Below are positions 27,737 through 36,913 of a stretch of DNA of 64,000 nucleotides, in pieces. The notes below the pieces were generated by a model that was not told where the DNA came from, made no database searches, and saw nothing but the letters and a program-made list of their open reading frames with translations. The position numbers were made by a program, and so were the translations under genes. The DNA is from Skermanella aerolata KACC 11604. Its GTDB lineage: Bacteria; Pseudomonadota; Alphaproteobacteria; Azospirillales; Azospirillaceae. The stretch spans positions 1 through 64,000 of the forward strand of contig NZ_AVFK01000012.1 of the NCBI RefSeq assembly GCF_000936425.1, given 5' to 3'. Numbering within the stretch: position 1 is the first letter of the stretch; the number at the start of each line of letters is the position of its first letter.

Positions 27737-29077
27737 TCAGGAACCTTGAGCCGTCGCGCGGTTTGTCGCGCCGTCCGTCGCTCGATCCGCCACAACGGCG
27801 GCGACATGGCGGTCGCGGCCCGCCGCGATGCCGAACACGGCGGCGACGCAGCAGACGCAGATGAAGAGCGTGCTGACGGCCTGCCAGCCGCCCGCCCATT
27901 CATGGAGCACGCCGACACCCAGCGGCCCCATCGCCGCCAGCGTATAGCCGACGCTCTGCGCCATGCCGGAAAGATGGGCCGCGACATGGGCGTCGCGCGA
28001 CCTCAGCACGATGATGGTCAGCGCCACGGCGAAGTTGCCGCCCTGCCCGATCCCCAGCAGGACCGCCCAGATCCAGACGCTGCCGAGCGGCGCATGGAAC
28101 AGCCCGAGCAGGCCTACCAGCGTGGAGACCATCAGCAGCACCGCCGCGACGCTTTGGCTTGGACGCCGGGTCGCCAGCAGCGGGGAGACCAGAGCCGCCG
28201 GGACCTGGACCAGGATCGAGCAGGATACCACCAGACCGGCCATGACGGGGTCCAGCCCCCGGTCGCGCAGCATCGGCGCGATCCAGCCGAACACCATATA
28301 GGCCACGGCGGATTGCAGCCCCATGTAGAGCGTGACCTGCCATGCCAGCGGATCGCGCCACAATCCGGTGACCTTGACCACGCGCGAGGCTGCCGAGGCA
28401 GCCCCGGTACCGCCGCCCGTCGCCGCCCCCAGCCGGGGTGGCGCCGTCGGCAGCCAGACCGCCGCCGCGACGAGGGCCGGGATCGCCCAGACGGCGAGTG
28501 CCGCCGGCCAGCTTCCGCCCATCGCCTGCTGCAAGGGAACCGACGATCCGGCGGCGAAGGCGGCGCCAGCGCATAGCGCCATGGTGTAGACGCCGGTCAT
28601 CAGGCTGGCCTTGTCCGGGAAGTCCCGCTTGACGAGGCCGGGCAGCAGGACGCCGATGATGCCGATGGCGGCGCCGGCGACGATCGATCCCGCCAGCAGT
28701 CCCGGAAACGACAGGGTGCCGCGCAGCGCGGTCCCCGCCGCGAGCACGACCAGGAAGGCCAGGATGGCCCGCTCGGTGCCGAGCCGCCCCGCGATCCGAG
28801 GGGCCATGAAGCCGAACAGGCCCAGGCACAGCACCGGCGCCGTCGTCAGAATGCTGGCGCCGACCGCCGTGATGCCGGTGTCGCGGATCACTTCCGGCAG
28901 GATCGGTCCAAGGCTCGACAGGGCCGGGCGCAGGTTCAGCGCCACCAGCATCAGGCCGACCGCCAGCAGCACCGCGTGCGGACCACGGGCCGGGACCGGC
29001 TGCGGCGCGTCCTCGGCATCGATCAGAAGATCGTCGGCCAGCGACGGCTTGCGATCGTCTGACGCCAACTTGTTCAT
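27737..29077 (-). CDS. CynX/NimT-family MFS transporter
   Basis: A 446-residue MFS protein with about 12 helices. LNLRPALSSLGPILPEV and the LPGLVKRDFPDKASLMTGVYTMAL block are typical of the CynX/NimT (cyanate/2-nitroimidazole) branch. It carries hydrophilic tails at both ends. Start taken as ATG at 29077; a GTG at 29092 is equally lacking in a good ribosome site. It is followed by a second MFS gene with a 2-nt gap. Substrate unknown. Confidence 0.85.
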   Translation of the reverse strand: MNKLASDDRKPSLADDLLIDAEDAPQPVPARGPHAVLLAVGLMLVALNLRPALSSLGPILPEVIRDTGITAVGASILTTAPVLCLGLFGFMAPRIAGRLGTERAILAFLVVLAAGTALRGTLSFPGLLAGSIVAGAAIGIIGVLLPGLVKRDFPDKASLMTGVYTMALCAGAAFAAGSSVPLQQAMGGSWPAALAVWAIPALVAAAVWLPTAPPRLGAATGGGTGAASAASRVVKVTGLWRDPLAWQVTLYMGLQSAVAYMVFGWIAPMLRDRGLDPVMAGLVVSCSILVQVPAALVSPLLATRRPSQSVAAVLLMVSTLVGLLGLFHAPLGSVWIWAVLLGIGQGGNFAVALTIIVLRSRDAHVAAHLSGMAQSVGYTLAAMGPLGVGVLHEWAGGWQAVSTLFICVCCVAAVFGIAAGRDRHVAAVVADRATDGATNRATAQGS

Positions 29078-29193
29078 CAGGATGAAACCCACTGTTGCGT
29101 ACAGGACGGGCCGCGCTTCAGCGTCGCACCCGTGCTCTGAAAGTGGGTAACATCAACCGGCGGAAAGACCGGTATGCTATTTCCGCAGGCCGG

Positions 29194-29778
29194 TCAGTGA
29201 CGGGTGGACGGAATGCCGTCCAGCACTGTTACCGGTAAGCCCATGAAAAGGTCGGTGTCCTCGTCGTCGACCAGGGCGCTGTACTGCGGTAGGGGCAGCA
29301 GCGTCAGCACCGAAACGGTGCCCCGGCTGTCCAGATCGCAGATCGCGACCCAGTTGCCGAAGCCGATCGCCAGCGCCGCGACTTCCGGCATGCCCATCTC
29401 CACCAGCTCGCGGGTGATGGCTTCTTCCAGGCTGTATATTTCGGCGCTGCTCAGATGGGCGTTGCGCACGGCTGCCGGAGTGGCCGGCCAGACGATCCGC
29501 TCGACCATGACGTCGGTGCTGTCGGAAGCCGCCTTGGCGCCCTCGTCCCACAGTTTTTCATCTACAAGAAGCAAGACCTGAATGCCTTCGAGATAACCGT
29601 CGGTCTGGCACACGGCGACCTGTCCGGCAGCACGGGCGACGGCGAAGCCCAGGTTGGATACTGCTGCCTTGCCCTCGGCCGCAAGCGCTTTCACCGCGGC
29701 CAGGATTTCGTTGCGGGTGGTTTCCGGCAGCGCCGCGAATTCCCGATCGGCCGGGGAGAGGAACTCAACATCGAACAT
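29194..29778 (-). CDS. Unrecognised 194-aa protein
   Basis: No known family. The start (VEFLSPADREFAALPETTRNEILAAVKALAAEG) resembles the beginning of RelE/HigB-like proteins, but the rest does not: it is an acidic alpha/beta protein (LLLVDEKLWDEG; AIGFGNWVAICDLDS) without membrane segments or signal peptide. ATG at 29778 is chosen because of GGTGAG 6 nt upstream; an ATG at 29826 has no ribosome site. It follows a small gene of the same direction at 63 bp distance, so the two may be co-transcribed. Confidence 0.6.
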   Translation of the reverse strand: MFDVEFLSPADREFAALPETTRNEILAAVKALAAEGKAAVSNLGFAVARAAGQVAVCQTDGYLEGIQVLLLVDEKLWDEGAKAASDSTDVMVERIVWPATPAAVRNAHLSSAEIYSLEEAITRELVEMGMPEVAALAIGFGNWVAICDLDSRGTVSVLTLLPLPQYSALVDDEDTDLFMGLPVTVLDGIPSTRH

Positions 29779-29841
29779 CTTGGTCTCACCGATTTCGCGC
29801 TTGGCGGGGCGTTGCGGGATAGTCATCGTTATGCCGGGGCA

Positions 29842-30084
29842 TCAGGCCGCAAGACGGTCCGTGCGGCACTCTCGAAGGAGTTCACGCGCGAAGCCGCGCG
29901 CTTCCATGAGGTCGCTCCGGTAACCGGCGACGGCGCCGTTCAGCAGGACCGCCCACCGGCTCTGGAATCCGGCGGCTTCGTAGCTGAAACCGATGCGCTG
30001 GCCGGCGGCTTCCGCCATGAAGTTCAACGCCGTCAGTTCGATCCAGGTGGTTCTTTCGGTCACAGGATTCTCCGGTGTCGTCAT
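29842..30084 (-). CDS. Unrecognised 80-aa protein
   Basis: A small soluble protein with no recognised domain. It contains an aromatic strand-rich middle (RIGFSYEAAGFQSRWAVLL) and a basic helical end (SDLMEARGFARELLREC). The ATG at 30084 is weakly supported by GGAA; a longer form from 30108 is possible. Lies upstream of the 194-aa gene in the same direction and may be its partner. Confidence 0.45.
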   Translation of the reverse strand: MTTPENPVTERTTWIELTALNFMAEAAGQRIGFSYEAAGFQSRWAVLLNGAVAGYRSDLMEARGFARELLRECRTDRLAA

Positions 30085-30201
30085 CAGCCGTATTCCATCG
30101 GCCCTCATGTGATGGAATTTTGCGCAGTTAATGGTTAACGATCCCTGAAGCTATCGTGTGACCCGAAGCAGTAGTCCCAAAGGACAGTACAGTACCTGAA
30201 A

Positions 30202-31236
30202 TCAGTTCATCTGGTTAGCGCGCAGGCGTTGCGCATAGATGTTGATGACCAGCGCCGCAAGCAGGATCAGACCACGGATCAGTATCTTGAGGAAACTGTC
30301 GATATTGATATGATCCAGGCCATTGTTGAGCACGCCCAATACAAGCAGGCCGACAATGGTATTACCAATGCCGCCGCGACCGCCGAACAGGCTGGTACCG
30401 CCCACCACCACGGCGGAGATGGCGTCGAGTAGGTAGCTGTCGAATTCGTTCTGCTGGGCACTGCCGAAATAGGCGACGCCGACCATCCCGGCGACTCCGG
30501 AACAGGCGGCCGAGATGATCATGACCGACGCGATGACCAGACGGACGTTGACGCCCGAATACTCGGCCGCTTCCCGGTTGCCGCCGACCATGTAGACGTA
30601 TCGGCCGAACCGGGTGTATTGCAGCACCAGATGGCCGACCAGCAGGAACGTCGCCGCCACGATCACGACGTAGGGGATGGGACCCAGCGCCTTCTGGCCC
30701 AGCGTCGCGATGAAGGGCGGCACCGCATAGGCGATCTGGCCGCGCACCAGCATCGCGCAGATGCCGGCGCCGATCTGGAGCATCGCCAGCGTCATGATGA
30801 AGGACGGGATACCGATCCGCGTCACGCCGAAGGCGTTGACGCCACCCAGCAGGAAGCAGGTCAGCAGCGCCAGCAGGATCGCGGCATAGCCCGGCAATGG
30901 TACGTTGGCGATATTGGCGTAGGAGTCCTGGAGCGTGAAGTATGCGACCACGATGCCGGTCGCATTGGCGACGCTGGCGACGCTCAGGTCGATTTCCGCG
31001 CAGAGGATCACATAGGTGAGCCCGACCGCCATGATCGCCGTGATCGAGATCTGGTTGAGGATATTGCCGACATTGTCCAGCGTCGCGAAGGACGGGCTTG
31101 CGATCGAGAAGAAGACGACCAGGAACAGCAGCGTGATGAACGGCGCTATATTGCTGAGCCGGCTGCGCAGCCAGATCATCGTGCGCGACGATTTGGGCGG
31201 GTCCGTCTTATCCGACGCGGCGGATTGGGCACTCAT
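30202..31236 (-). CDS. Sugar ABC transporter permease (RbsC type)
   Basis: A 344-residue inner-membrane permease of the CUT2 (ribose-type) class: about eight or nine helices, with the class motif AVGLTYVILCAEIDLSVASV and the loop GGNREAAEYSGV. It forms the channel for the binding protein encoded at 32907 and is powered by the ATPase at 31355. ATG at 31236 is behind AAAGGAAAAG. A REP pair lies between it and the ATPase gene. Confidence 0.93.
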   Translation of the reverse strand: MSAQSAASDKTDPPKSSRTMIWLRSRLSNIAPFITLLFLVVFFSIASPSFATLDNVGNILNQISITAIMAVGLTYVILCAEIDLSVASVANATGIVVAYFTLQDSYANIANVPLPGYAAILLALLTCFLLGGVNAFGVTRIGIPSFIMTLAMLQIGAGICAMLVRGQIAYAVPPFIATLGQKALGPIPYVVIVAATFLLVGHLVLQYTRFGRYVYMVGGNREAAEYSGVNVRLVIASVMIISAACSGVAGMVGVAYFGSAQQNEFDSYLLDAISAVVVGGTSLFGGRGGIGNTIVGLLVLGVLNNGLDHINIDSFLKILIRGLILLAALVINIYAQRLRANQMN

Positions 31237-31273
31237 TGCTTTTCCTTTGGATCGGGTCCTTTGACGTGCGGGA

Positions 31274-31338
31274 GGGTGTTGGGCCACGGCCCAACCTACG
31301 GGTTCCTGCTGCGTAGGTTGGGCCGTGGCCCAACACCC
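31274..31338. repeat. REP pair (BIME-like), family A copy 1
   Basis: Two exact 27-bp inverted copies (31274-31300 and 31312-31338) separated by 11 bp. Each copy is itself a hairpin, GTTGGGCC/GGCCCAAC, headed by the tetranucleotide GTAG, the mark of REP sequences mobilised by TnpA-REP transposases. It lies in the operon between the ATPase and permease genes, where it would form hairpins in the mRNA. The same pair recurs at 46284-46346. Confidence 0.85.
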
Positions 31339-31354
31339 GTTTAATCCTCGTCCC

Positions 31355-32860
31355 TCAAGCCGCGTCCAGCAGGCGGTCCTTGCTGACGGCTTCGCTGACG
31401 AACTCGCGGGCGACTTCGCCCTTTCTCATGACGAGGATGCGGTCGGCGAGCGATAGTACGGTTTCCGGCTCGCTGGAAACCACGACGATGCCGATCCCCT
31501 GGTCGCGGAGACCTCGGACGATCTTGACAACGTCGTCCTTGGCCCCGACGTCCATCCCGCGGGTTGGTTCGCTCAGCACCAGCACCTTGGGCAGGTAGGT
31601 CAGCCACTTGGCCAGCCCGACCTTCTGCTGGTTGCCGCCGGACAGCGTGCCCAGATGCTGGTCGACGCGCGGCGGCCGGATGCCCAGGCTGACGACGTGC
31701 CGCTCCGCGATCTCGCGCTCGGCGTTGGGACGCAGCAGCACCGGATGCAGCCGGCCCAGGATGCTGATCGACATGTTTTTATAGAGCGGCTCATGGCTGA
31801 ACAGCATCGACCGCCGGCTTTCCGGCACGAAGGCCATTCCCGCCCGCCGTGCCGCTGCCGTGCCTTTCAGCGATACCTGCCGGCCCTCGATCGCCACAGT
31901 TCCTTTTTCCGGATGCAGCTTGCCGAACAGGGCGCGGGCCAGTTCGAGCTGGCCGGACCCCATGAAGCCGTAGATCCCCAGCACCTCGCCAGCCCGCACC
32001 GTGAGCGACACATCGCGGAACGCCCGCCCAAGCGTCAGGCCGGAGGTTTCCAGCACCACCGGGGCATCCGGCTTGCTGTCGAGCATCATCTCGGAGGTGT
32101 AGCTTTCTTCCAGGTCCTCGTGCCCCGCCCCGATCATGTGCTCGATCAGGAAGCTCTTGCGCAAGCCGGCCGCCTCGGCCGTGACGATCTTCCGGCCGTT
32201 GCGGAAGATCGTCACGGTGTCCGAAACGCCCAGGATGTCGTCCAGGAAGTGGGAGATGAAGATCATGCTCCGTCCCGACTGCCGGAGCGCCTGGAGCAGG
32301 CCGAACAGCCGTTCGATCTCCGGCGGCGAAAGCGCCGAGGTCGGTTCGTCCAGGATGATGATGCGGGCGCCGGAGAACAGCACGCGGCTGATCTCGATCA
32401 TCTGCTGGAGCCCGATGGGAAGCGATCCGATCGGCACCCGGGGATCGACGTCGATGCCCAGGCTGCGGAGATGCGCCGCCGCCTGCGCGTTCATGCCGCG
32501 CCAGTCGACCCGGCCGAAGCGCGTCACCGGCTGGCTGCCGAGGAAGACGTTCTCCGCGACCGACAGGTCGGGCACGATGCTGAGTTCCTGATGGACCATG
32601 CCGATGCCGGCCTTCAGCGCATCGCGGGCGGAGCGGAAGTTCCGCTCCTCGCCGTCGATCCGCATGGTGCCGCCGTAGTCCGTGTGGACCCCGGCGATGA
32701 TCTTCATCAGCGTGCTCTTGCCGGCCCCGTTCTCGCCGACCAGACCGTGGATCTCGCCGGCGTGAAGGGTGAAATCGACATCCCGGAGGGCGGTGACCCC
32801 GCCGAAGGACTTGGATATGCCGGAGAGTTCCAGCAGCGGCCGGTCACCACCAAATACCAT
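31355..32860 (-). CDS. Sugar ABC transporter ATP-binding protein (RbsA type)
   Basis: A 501-residue double ATPase of the CUT2 class. N-terminal half: Walker A GENGAGKST, Walker B IIILDEPTSAL. C-terminal half: degenerate loop GFMGSGQLELA, signature LSGGNQQKVGLAKWL, VLSEPTRGMDVGAK. Both halves follow the RbsA/MglA pattern. It sits between its binding-protein gene (46-bp gap) and its permease gene. Confidence 0.94.
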   Translation of the reverse strand: MVFGGDRPLLELSGISKSFGGVTALRDVDFTLHAGEIHGLVGENGAGKSTLMKIIAGVHTDYGGTMRIDGEERNFRSARDALKAGIGMVHQELSIVPDLSVAENVFLGSQPVTRFGRVDWRGMNAQAAAHLRSLGIDVDPRVPIGSLPIGLQQMIEISRVLFSGARIIILDEPTSALSPPEIERLFGLLQALRQSGRSMIFISHFLDDILGVSDTVTIFRNGRKIVTAEAAGLRKSFLIEHMIGAGHEDLEESYTSEMMLDSKPDAPVVLETSGLTLGRAFRDVSLTVRAGEVLGIYGFMGSGQLELARALFGKLHPEKGTVAIEGRQVSLKGTAAARRAGMAFVPESRRSMLFSHEPLYKNMSISILGRLHPVLLRPNAEREIAERHVVSLGIRPPRVDQHLGTLSGGNQQKVGLAKWLTYLPKVLVLSEPTRGMDVGAKDDVVKIVRGLRDQGIGIVVVSSEPETVLSLADRILVMRKGEVAREFVSEAVSKDRLLDAA

Positions 32861-32906
32861 TCCAATGCTCCCGGTATTTCACTTAATCGGCCAATCGGAT
32901 CAGCGA

Positions 32907-33947
32907 TCAGATAAGGAAGTGATCCTGCATCCACTGCATGCCGGGCGCATTGGCCTTGGTGACCACGGGTCCGTCGGTGATGATGTGCTTGGGGATCCCC
33001 TCGCCCGACTTCTCGCCGTTCAGGACGGCCGCGACCCCGGCCAGCACTGCGCCGCCATGGATGCGGCACGACGGGTTGCGCACCGTCGCGTGCATCCGGC
33101 CTTCCGTGACGGCCTGAAGCGCCGGCGGCATCGCATCGACTCCGCCGATCTTGATGTCGGTCCGGTTGCGCGCCTTCATGACGTTCCAGGCGGCCAGCGC
33201 CATGTCGTCGTTATGGAAGAAGGCGGCGTCGATCTTGGGATACTTGGTCAGGTGAGTTTCCCAGATCCGGACCGCCTTGGTCACGTCCCAATCGGCCGGC
33301 GTCGTGTCCAGCACCTCGACCTTGGGGAAGCGCTTGACCACCGACTCGAAGCCTCTCGCACGGCCTTGCGCACCGGTATGGCCAAGGGCGCCCTGGGTCA
33401 TGATGATAGTGCCGGAGCCGCCGATGGCGTCCAGCAGCGCCTGGGTGACCGAAGCGCCCATGAACTCGTTGTCGGGAGCCAGGAAGCTATGGACGTTGAT
33501 CTGCTCCAGCGGGGCGATCAGCGTGTCCATGTCGATGACGGGCGTGCCGCCTTCGATCATCTTGTTGACGGGTGCCGTCAGCGTGCCGATGCCGAACGCC
33601 TGGATGGCGACGAAGTCCCACTTCTGCGACGCCATGTTGTCGATCGCGGCACGCTGCTTGGTGGCGCTCAACTCGCCGTCGAACCAGGTGATCTCGACGT
33701 TCAGCAGCTTGCCCCACCATTCCGCGGCGCGCTTGCCCTGGGCGCACCATGTAGCCTGCAAGCCGGCATTGGAGAAAGCTGCCTTGAGCGGCTTTTCCGA
33801 CCGGGAAACTTCCTTGGCCATCTCGGCGGCAAGCGCCGGATTGAAGCCGAAACCGCCGAACAACGCTGCGGATGCACCGGCCGACGCGGCGGCAGCACGG
33901 ATGAAATTGCGCCGCGACGGCTGCCGCGGACCTCCCTTGCTGGACAT
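32907..33947 (-). CDS. Tat-exported sugar-binding protein (RbsB type)
   Basis: A 346-residue periplasmic binding protein of the CUT2 class (peripla_BP_4 pattern: AIQAFGIGTLTAPVNKMIEGGTPVIDMD is broken here into AIQAFGIGTLTAP and GGTPVIDMD; FHNDDMALAAWNVMK; IGGVDAMPPALQAV). The signal is a twin-arginine type: SRRNFI with RR at 12-13, then a long Ala/Gly-rich h-region ending in ALAA, so it is folded before export. ATG at 33947 is behind GGGAGGAG. First gene of an RbsBAC operon with no metabolic genes attached; the sugar is unknown. Confidence 0.92.
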   Translation of the reverse strand: MSSKGGPRQPSRRNFIRAAAASAGASAALFGGFGFNPALAAEMAKEVSRSEKPLKAAFSNAGLQATWCAQGKRAAEWWGKLLNVEITWFDGELSATKQRAAIDNMASQKWDFVAIQAFGIGTLTAPVNKMIEGGTPVIDMDTLIAPLEQINVHSFLAPDNEFMGASVTQALLDAIGGSGTIIMTQGALGHTGAQGRARGFESVVKRFPKVEVLDTTPADWDVTKAVRIWETHLTKYPKIDAAFFHNDDMALAAWNVMKARNRTDIKIGGVDAMPPALQAVTEGRMHATVRNPSCRIHGGAVLAGVAAVLNGEKSGEGIPKHIITDGPVVTKANAPGMQWMQDHFLI

Positions 33948-34531
33948 TGGAGCTCCTCCCGAACTGTTGTCCTCTGCGGGCCGCACCGCTCGATCGCGGC
34001 TCGGTCCGATGCCGAAGCGGAGCCTTTATGGCTTCCATTCCTCTCCGGCGCGGGCAGTGTGACATAGGCTTTTGCGATCGTAACTCTACCCATCCGGGCT
34101 AGGGCGATTGTCGGGAGCCGGCGTGAGCCGATCCGGTTCCGGGTGTATCTGCTCGGCTTCGGGTCATATCTTTACCATCCACAGTTCCATGGCTGGCTCA
34201 CTCGTTGTCTGCGTTCACGACGACTCATATTATTAAAAATTTTTTCACTACGACTATGTGTTGATACCAACATAAATAAAACTGTTCGCGATCCCACTCA
34301 CCTTCAAAAATCAACTCACCCGTAACAGCCTCCAAGACATCGGAAAAATACCTATCGGTATCGTTCCGGCTCCTTACCCCTTTCGGGTGACGGCATCCTT
34401 CGCAAAAATTCCCAGGAAAAAATGGAACCTCGAAAAAGTCATCCGAGGTTGGGAAGTAAATTTCGACCCGTTCGTCTCCTGTCTGACCGCCATGTAAAGA
34501 ACGCGGCCATATATCTTTGGTGGAGGGGTAA
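33948..34531. other. AT-rich intergenic region, 584 bp
   Basis: The part from about 34200 to 34320 is markedly AT-rich against the window (ATTATTAAAAATTTTTTC near 34229). It should contain the promoter of the RbsBAC operon on the minus strand and that of the peroxidase gene on the plus strand. One weak minus frame (34225-34542) is listed separately. No RNA or repeat recognised. Confidence 0.6.
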
Positions 34532-34542
34532 TTGGGAAACAA
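34225..34542 (-). CDS. Possible orphan 105-aa protein (weak)
   Basis: An open frame in an AT-rich gap with protein-like composition (EIYFPTSDDFFEVPFFPG, LTGELIFEGEWDRE-like acidic and aromatic segments, a CEGC pair). There is no ribosome site, its start overlaps the peroxidase gene by 11 bp, and codon use is unlike the surrounding genes. It could be a foreign orphan gene or chance. Confidence 0.22.
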   Translation of the reverse strand: MFPNYPSTKDIWPRSLHGGQTGDERVEIYFPTSDDFFEVPFFPGNFCEGCRHPKGVRSRNDTDRYFSDVLEAVTGELIFEGEWDREQFYLCWYQHIVVVKKFLII

Positions 34543-36637
34543 AAACGCTGCGGCGGGTTTGAAGAAGTTTCTCGCTCGCTTGCCTGTTTATTCATTGGTC
34601 ACTTTTGCAACATGCTTTGCCGTGCCCGAGACCAGTTGGTCCCAAGCCGTGGAAGCAGATCCGCCGACTCGCCCGATCGAATCCTTGAAGGGCAAGTCCC
34701 CTGCTCTCCCAGACCTGTCCGGCGTCGTGTCGAACCTGCCATGGGTTCAAGCAGCCGGAAAGGCACTGTTCTGGGATCAGACGGTCGGGAGCGATACCGT
34801 CGCCTGTGCCACCTGCCATTTCCGGGCAGGTGCCGATCCGCGCATCACCAATCAGGTAGACCCCGGCCTACTGGGCGGCAACACCGTATTCGGTGCTTCC
34901 AACGGCAGCGGGCTGATGGGCTCGGGGCAGGCTGCCGGACCGAACATCACGCTCAAGCCCAAGGATTTTCCGTTCCGCAGGCTGTCCGACCCGACCGACG
35001 CAGACAGCACGGTGCTGTTCGACAGCAACGACGTTGCCTCCTCGCAAGGGACTTACGCCGGCGATTTCGTTTCCAGCAAGAAGCAGCCGAAGCAGACGCC
35101 TCGAGCGACCAATACCGACAGATGCGACGCGCTGGTCCATCCGGTCTTCAACGTCGATGGCCATGGCGTGCGCAAGGTCGAGCCGCGCAATTCGCCGACC
35201 GCCATCAACGCCGTGTTCAATCATCGCAACTTCTGGGACGGGCGGGCAAACAACGTCTTCAACGGCTCCGGTGTCTTCGGTCTGCGCGACACCAGGATGA
35301 ATGCATCGGCGCGCCTTGTCGTGAAGCAGCCTGACGGCACGCTGAAGCTTCAGGCGCTCGAGTTGAAGAACGCCAGCGCCGCCTCGCAGGCGGTAGGCCC
35401 GGCGCTCAGCGAGTTCGAGATGTCCTGCGCCGGCCGCACCTTCGCCGATGTCGGACGCAAGCTGCTGTCCCAGCAAGCCCTGCAACTCCAGACGGTCGAT
35501 ATGCAGGACAGCCTGTTCGGCCGCAAGGGTCCGGTCGGAGATATGGTGGCAGCTTCCAGGATCGGTCTGAAATTTACCTACCGGGAGATGATCAAGAACG
35601 GCTTCGACAAGAAGTTCTGGGGCGATACCAACAAGTACAAGATCAAGGACAACAACGACGGCACCGCCAGCCTCGTGCCCGACAGCAACGGCTATACCCA
35701 GATCGAGCTGAACTTCCCGCTGTTCTTCGGCATGTCGATCATGATGTACGAAGCGACGCTGATTTCCGACGACAGTCCGTTCGATCGCGACCAGCTCACC
35801 GCCGCACAAAAGCGAGGCAAGGAAGTCTTCGAAGGAAAAGGCAAGTGCATCGCTTGCCATGACGGTCCGCTGTTTTCGAAAGCCGCCGGAGTCGGCCCGA
35901 AGGGACTCGACAACAGCCAGGTCGAGCGCATGCTGATGAAGGATGGCGAGCCCGCGATCTACGACAACGGCTTCTATAACATCGGTGTCCGCCCGACCGC
36001 CGAGGATATCGGCCTCGGCGGCACCGATCCCTATGGCGTCCCGCTGTCGTTTACCAAGCAATGGGTGACCGGTCAGCGGGTGGACAAGTTCAAGGTCAAG
36101 CCGTGCGAGTTCGAAGTGCCCTTCCCCGGCCAGGAAGCCGCGGGCTGTAGCGAGGACTCACTGCCGGAAGGTCTCGACCTCAAGTCGCAACGGATCGCCG
36201 TCAATGGAGCGTTCAAGACCCCGATCCTGCGCAACATCGCGCTGACGCCCCCCTACTTCCACAACGGCGGCCAGGCATCGCTGGCTCAGGTGGTCGCCTT
36301 CTACAACCGGGGCGGCGACTTCTCCAATCCTGAAAAGGACCCCGACGTGACGCGGCTGGGGCTGACCCAGACCGAGCAGGACAATCTGGTCGCCTTCCTG
36401 CAATCGCTGACCGACGACAGGGTGCGTTGCTCCCGGGCACCGTTCGACCATCCCGAACTGCTGGTCCCGGACGGCCATAAGCCCGGCGTGTACAAGAAGG
36501 ACGGCCGGTTGGCCGACAAGTTGAGGACACTGTCGGCGACCGGCGCCGCCGGCGATGCGTCGGGTTCGTGCCTTGCAAATGCCGGCGATCTGTTCGAGAT
36601 TGCCCGGAACATCAACGGATTGCCGCTCAAACCGTAG
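34532..36637 (+). CDS. Large diheme cytochrome c peroxidase-like protein (MauG/CcpA superfamily)
   Basis: A 701-residue exported protein with two haem-binding motifs, CATCH (Cys92, Cys95, His96) and CIACH (Cys439, Cys442, His443). The C-terminal half holds typical di-haem peroxidase blocks: FKTPILRNIALTPPYFHNG and QTEQDNLVAFLQSL. Usual diheme peroxidases have about 340-450 residues, so this one is far longer, with an insert of about 340 residues between the haems. A hydrophobic N-terminal segment (residues 14-38, PVYSLVTFATCFA) directs export. TTG start behind GGAGGGG. Peroxide reduction or substrate oxidation by a MauG-like chemistry is possible. Confidence 0.82.
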   Translation: MGNKNAAAGLKKFLARLPVYSLVTFATCFAVPETSWSQAVEADPPTRPIESLKGKSPALPDLSGVVSNLPWVQAAGKALFWDQTVGSDTVACATCHFRAGADPRITNQVDPGLLGGNTVFGASNGSGLMGSGQAAGPNITLKPKDFPFRRLSDPTDADSTVLFDSNDVASSQGTYAGDFVSSKKQPKQTPRATNTDRCDALVHPVFNVDGHGVRKVEPRNSPTAINAVFNHRNFWDGRANNVFNGSGVFGLRDTRMNASARLVVKQPDGTLKLQALELKNASAASQAVGPALSEFEMSCAGRTFADVGRKLLSQQALQLQTVDMQDSLFGRKGPVGDMVAASRIGLKFTYREMIKNGFDKKFWGDTNKYKIKDNNDGTASLVPDSNGYTQIELNFPLFFGMSIMMYEATLISDDSPFDRDQLTAAQKRGKEVFEGKGKCIACHDGPLFSKAAGVGPKGLDNSQVERMLMKDGEPAIYDNGFYNIGVRPTAEDIGLGGTDPYGVPLSFTKQWVTGQRVDKFKVKPCEFEVPFPGQEAAGCSEDSLPEGLDLKSQRIAVNGAFKTPILRNIALTPPYFHNGGQASLAQVVAFYNRGGDFSNPEKDPDVTRLGLTQTEQDNLVAFLQSLTDDRVRCSRAPFDHPELLVPDGHKPGVYKKDGRLADKLRTLSATGAAGDASGSCLANAGDLFEIARNINGLPLKP

Positions 36638-36650
36638 AGTCGGCACAGAA

Positions 36651-36688
36651 AAGGCCGGCACTTTCCGAGCACGGAGAGAGCCGGCCTT
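36651..36688 (+). terminator. Probable terminator or mRNA-end hairpin
   Basis: Long, nearly perfect hairpin just past the peroxidase stop: outer arms AAGGCCGGC/GCCGGCCTT and inner arms CTTTCCG/CGGAGAG around AGCA. No real T-run follows (CCCGATTT), so it may be a 3'-end stabiliser instead of an intrinsic terminator. Confidence 0.5.
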
Positions 36689-36913
36689 CCCGATTTCAAG
36701 AGCTCCTTGGAGTTGGCCGTCTTGGATTGTTTTAAGCCGGTAGGTGGACCCCGAAGAATCGGCTTTCCCCGGATGTATAACCTCCCGCATTTCCTTGGGC
36801 GCGGGTACTATGGCGAACTCCAAAGAGATACTGGACAGTGCCCGCTCAGGTAATTTCTACTACTTTTCAGAATTGCGGAAAGCCCGCGCTATATTGACAG
36901 AATTGATCAGCAG

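Noticed and set aside
29194-29300. The 194-aa protein as a full RelE/HigB toxin
   Set aside because: Only its first 30 or so residues resemble RelE. The remainder is too long and unlike the family, so no toxin call is made.
36651-36688. Hairpin as a member of the REP families
   Set aside because: It has no GTAG head and no related copy in the window. It is treated as a 3'-end hairpin.
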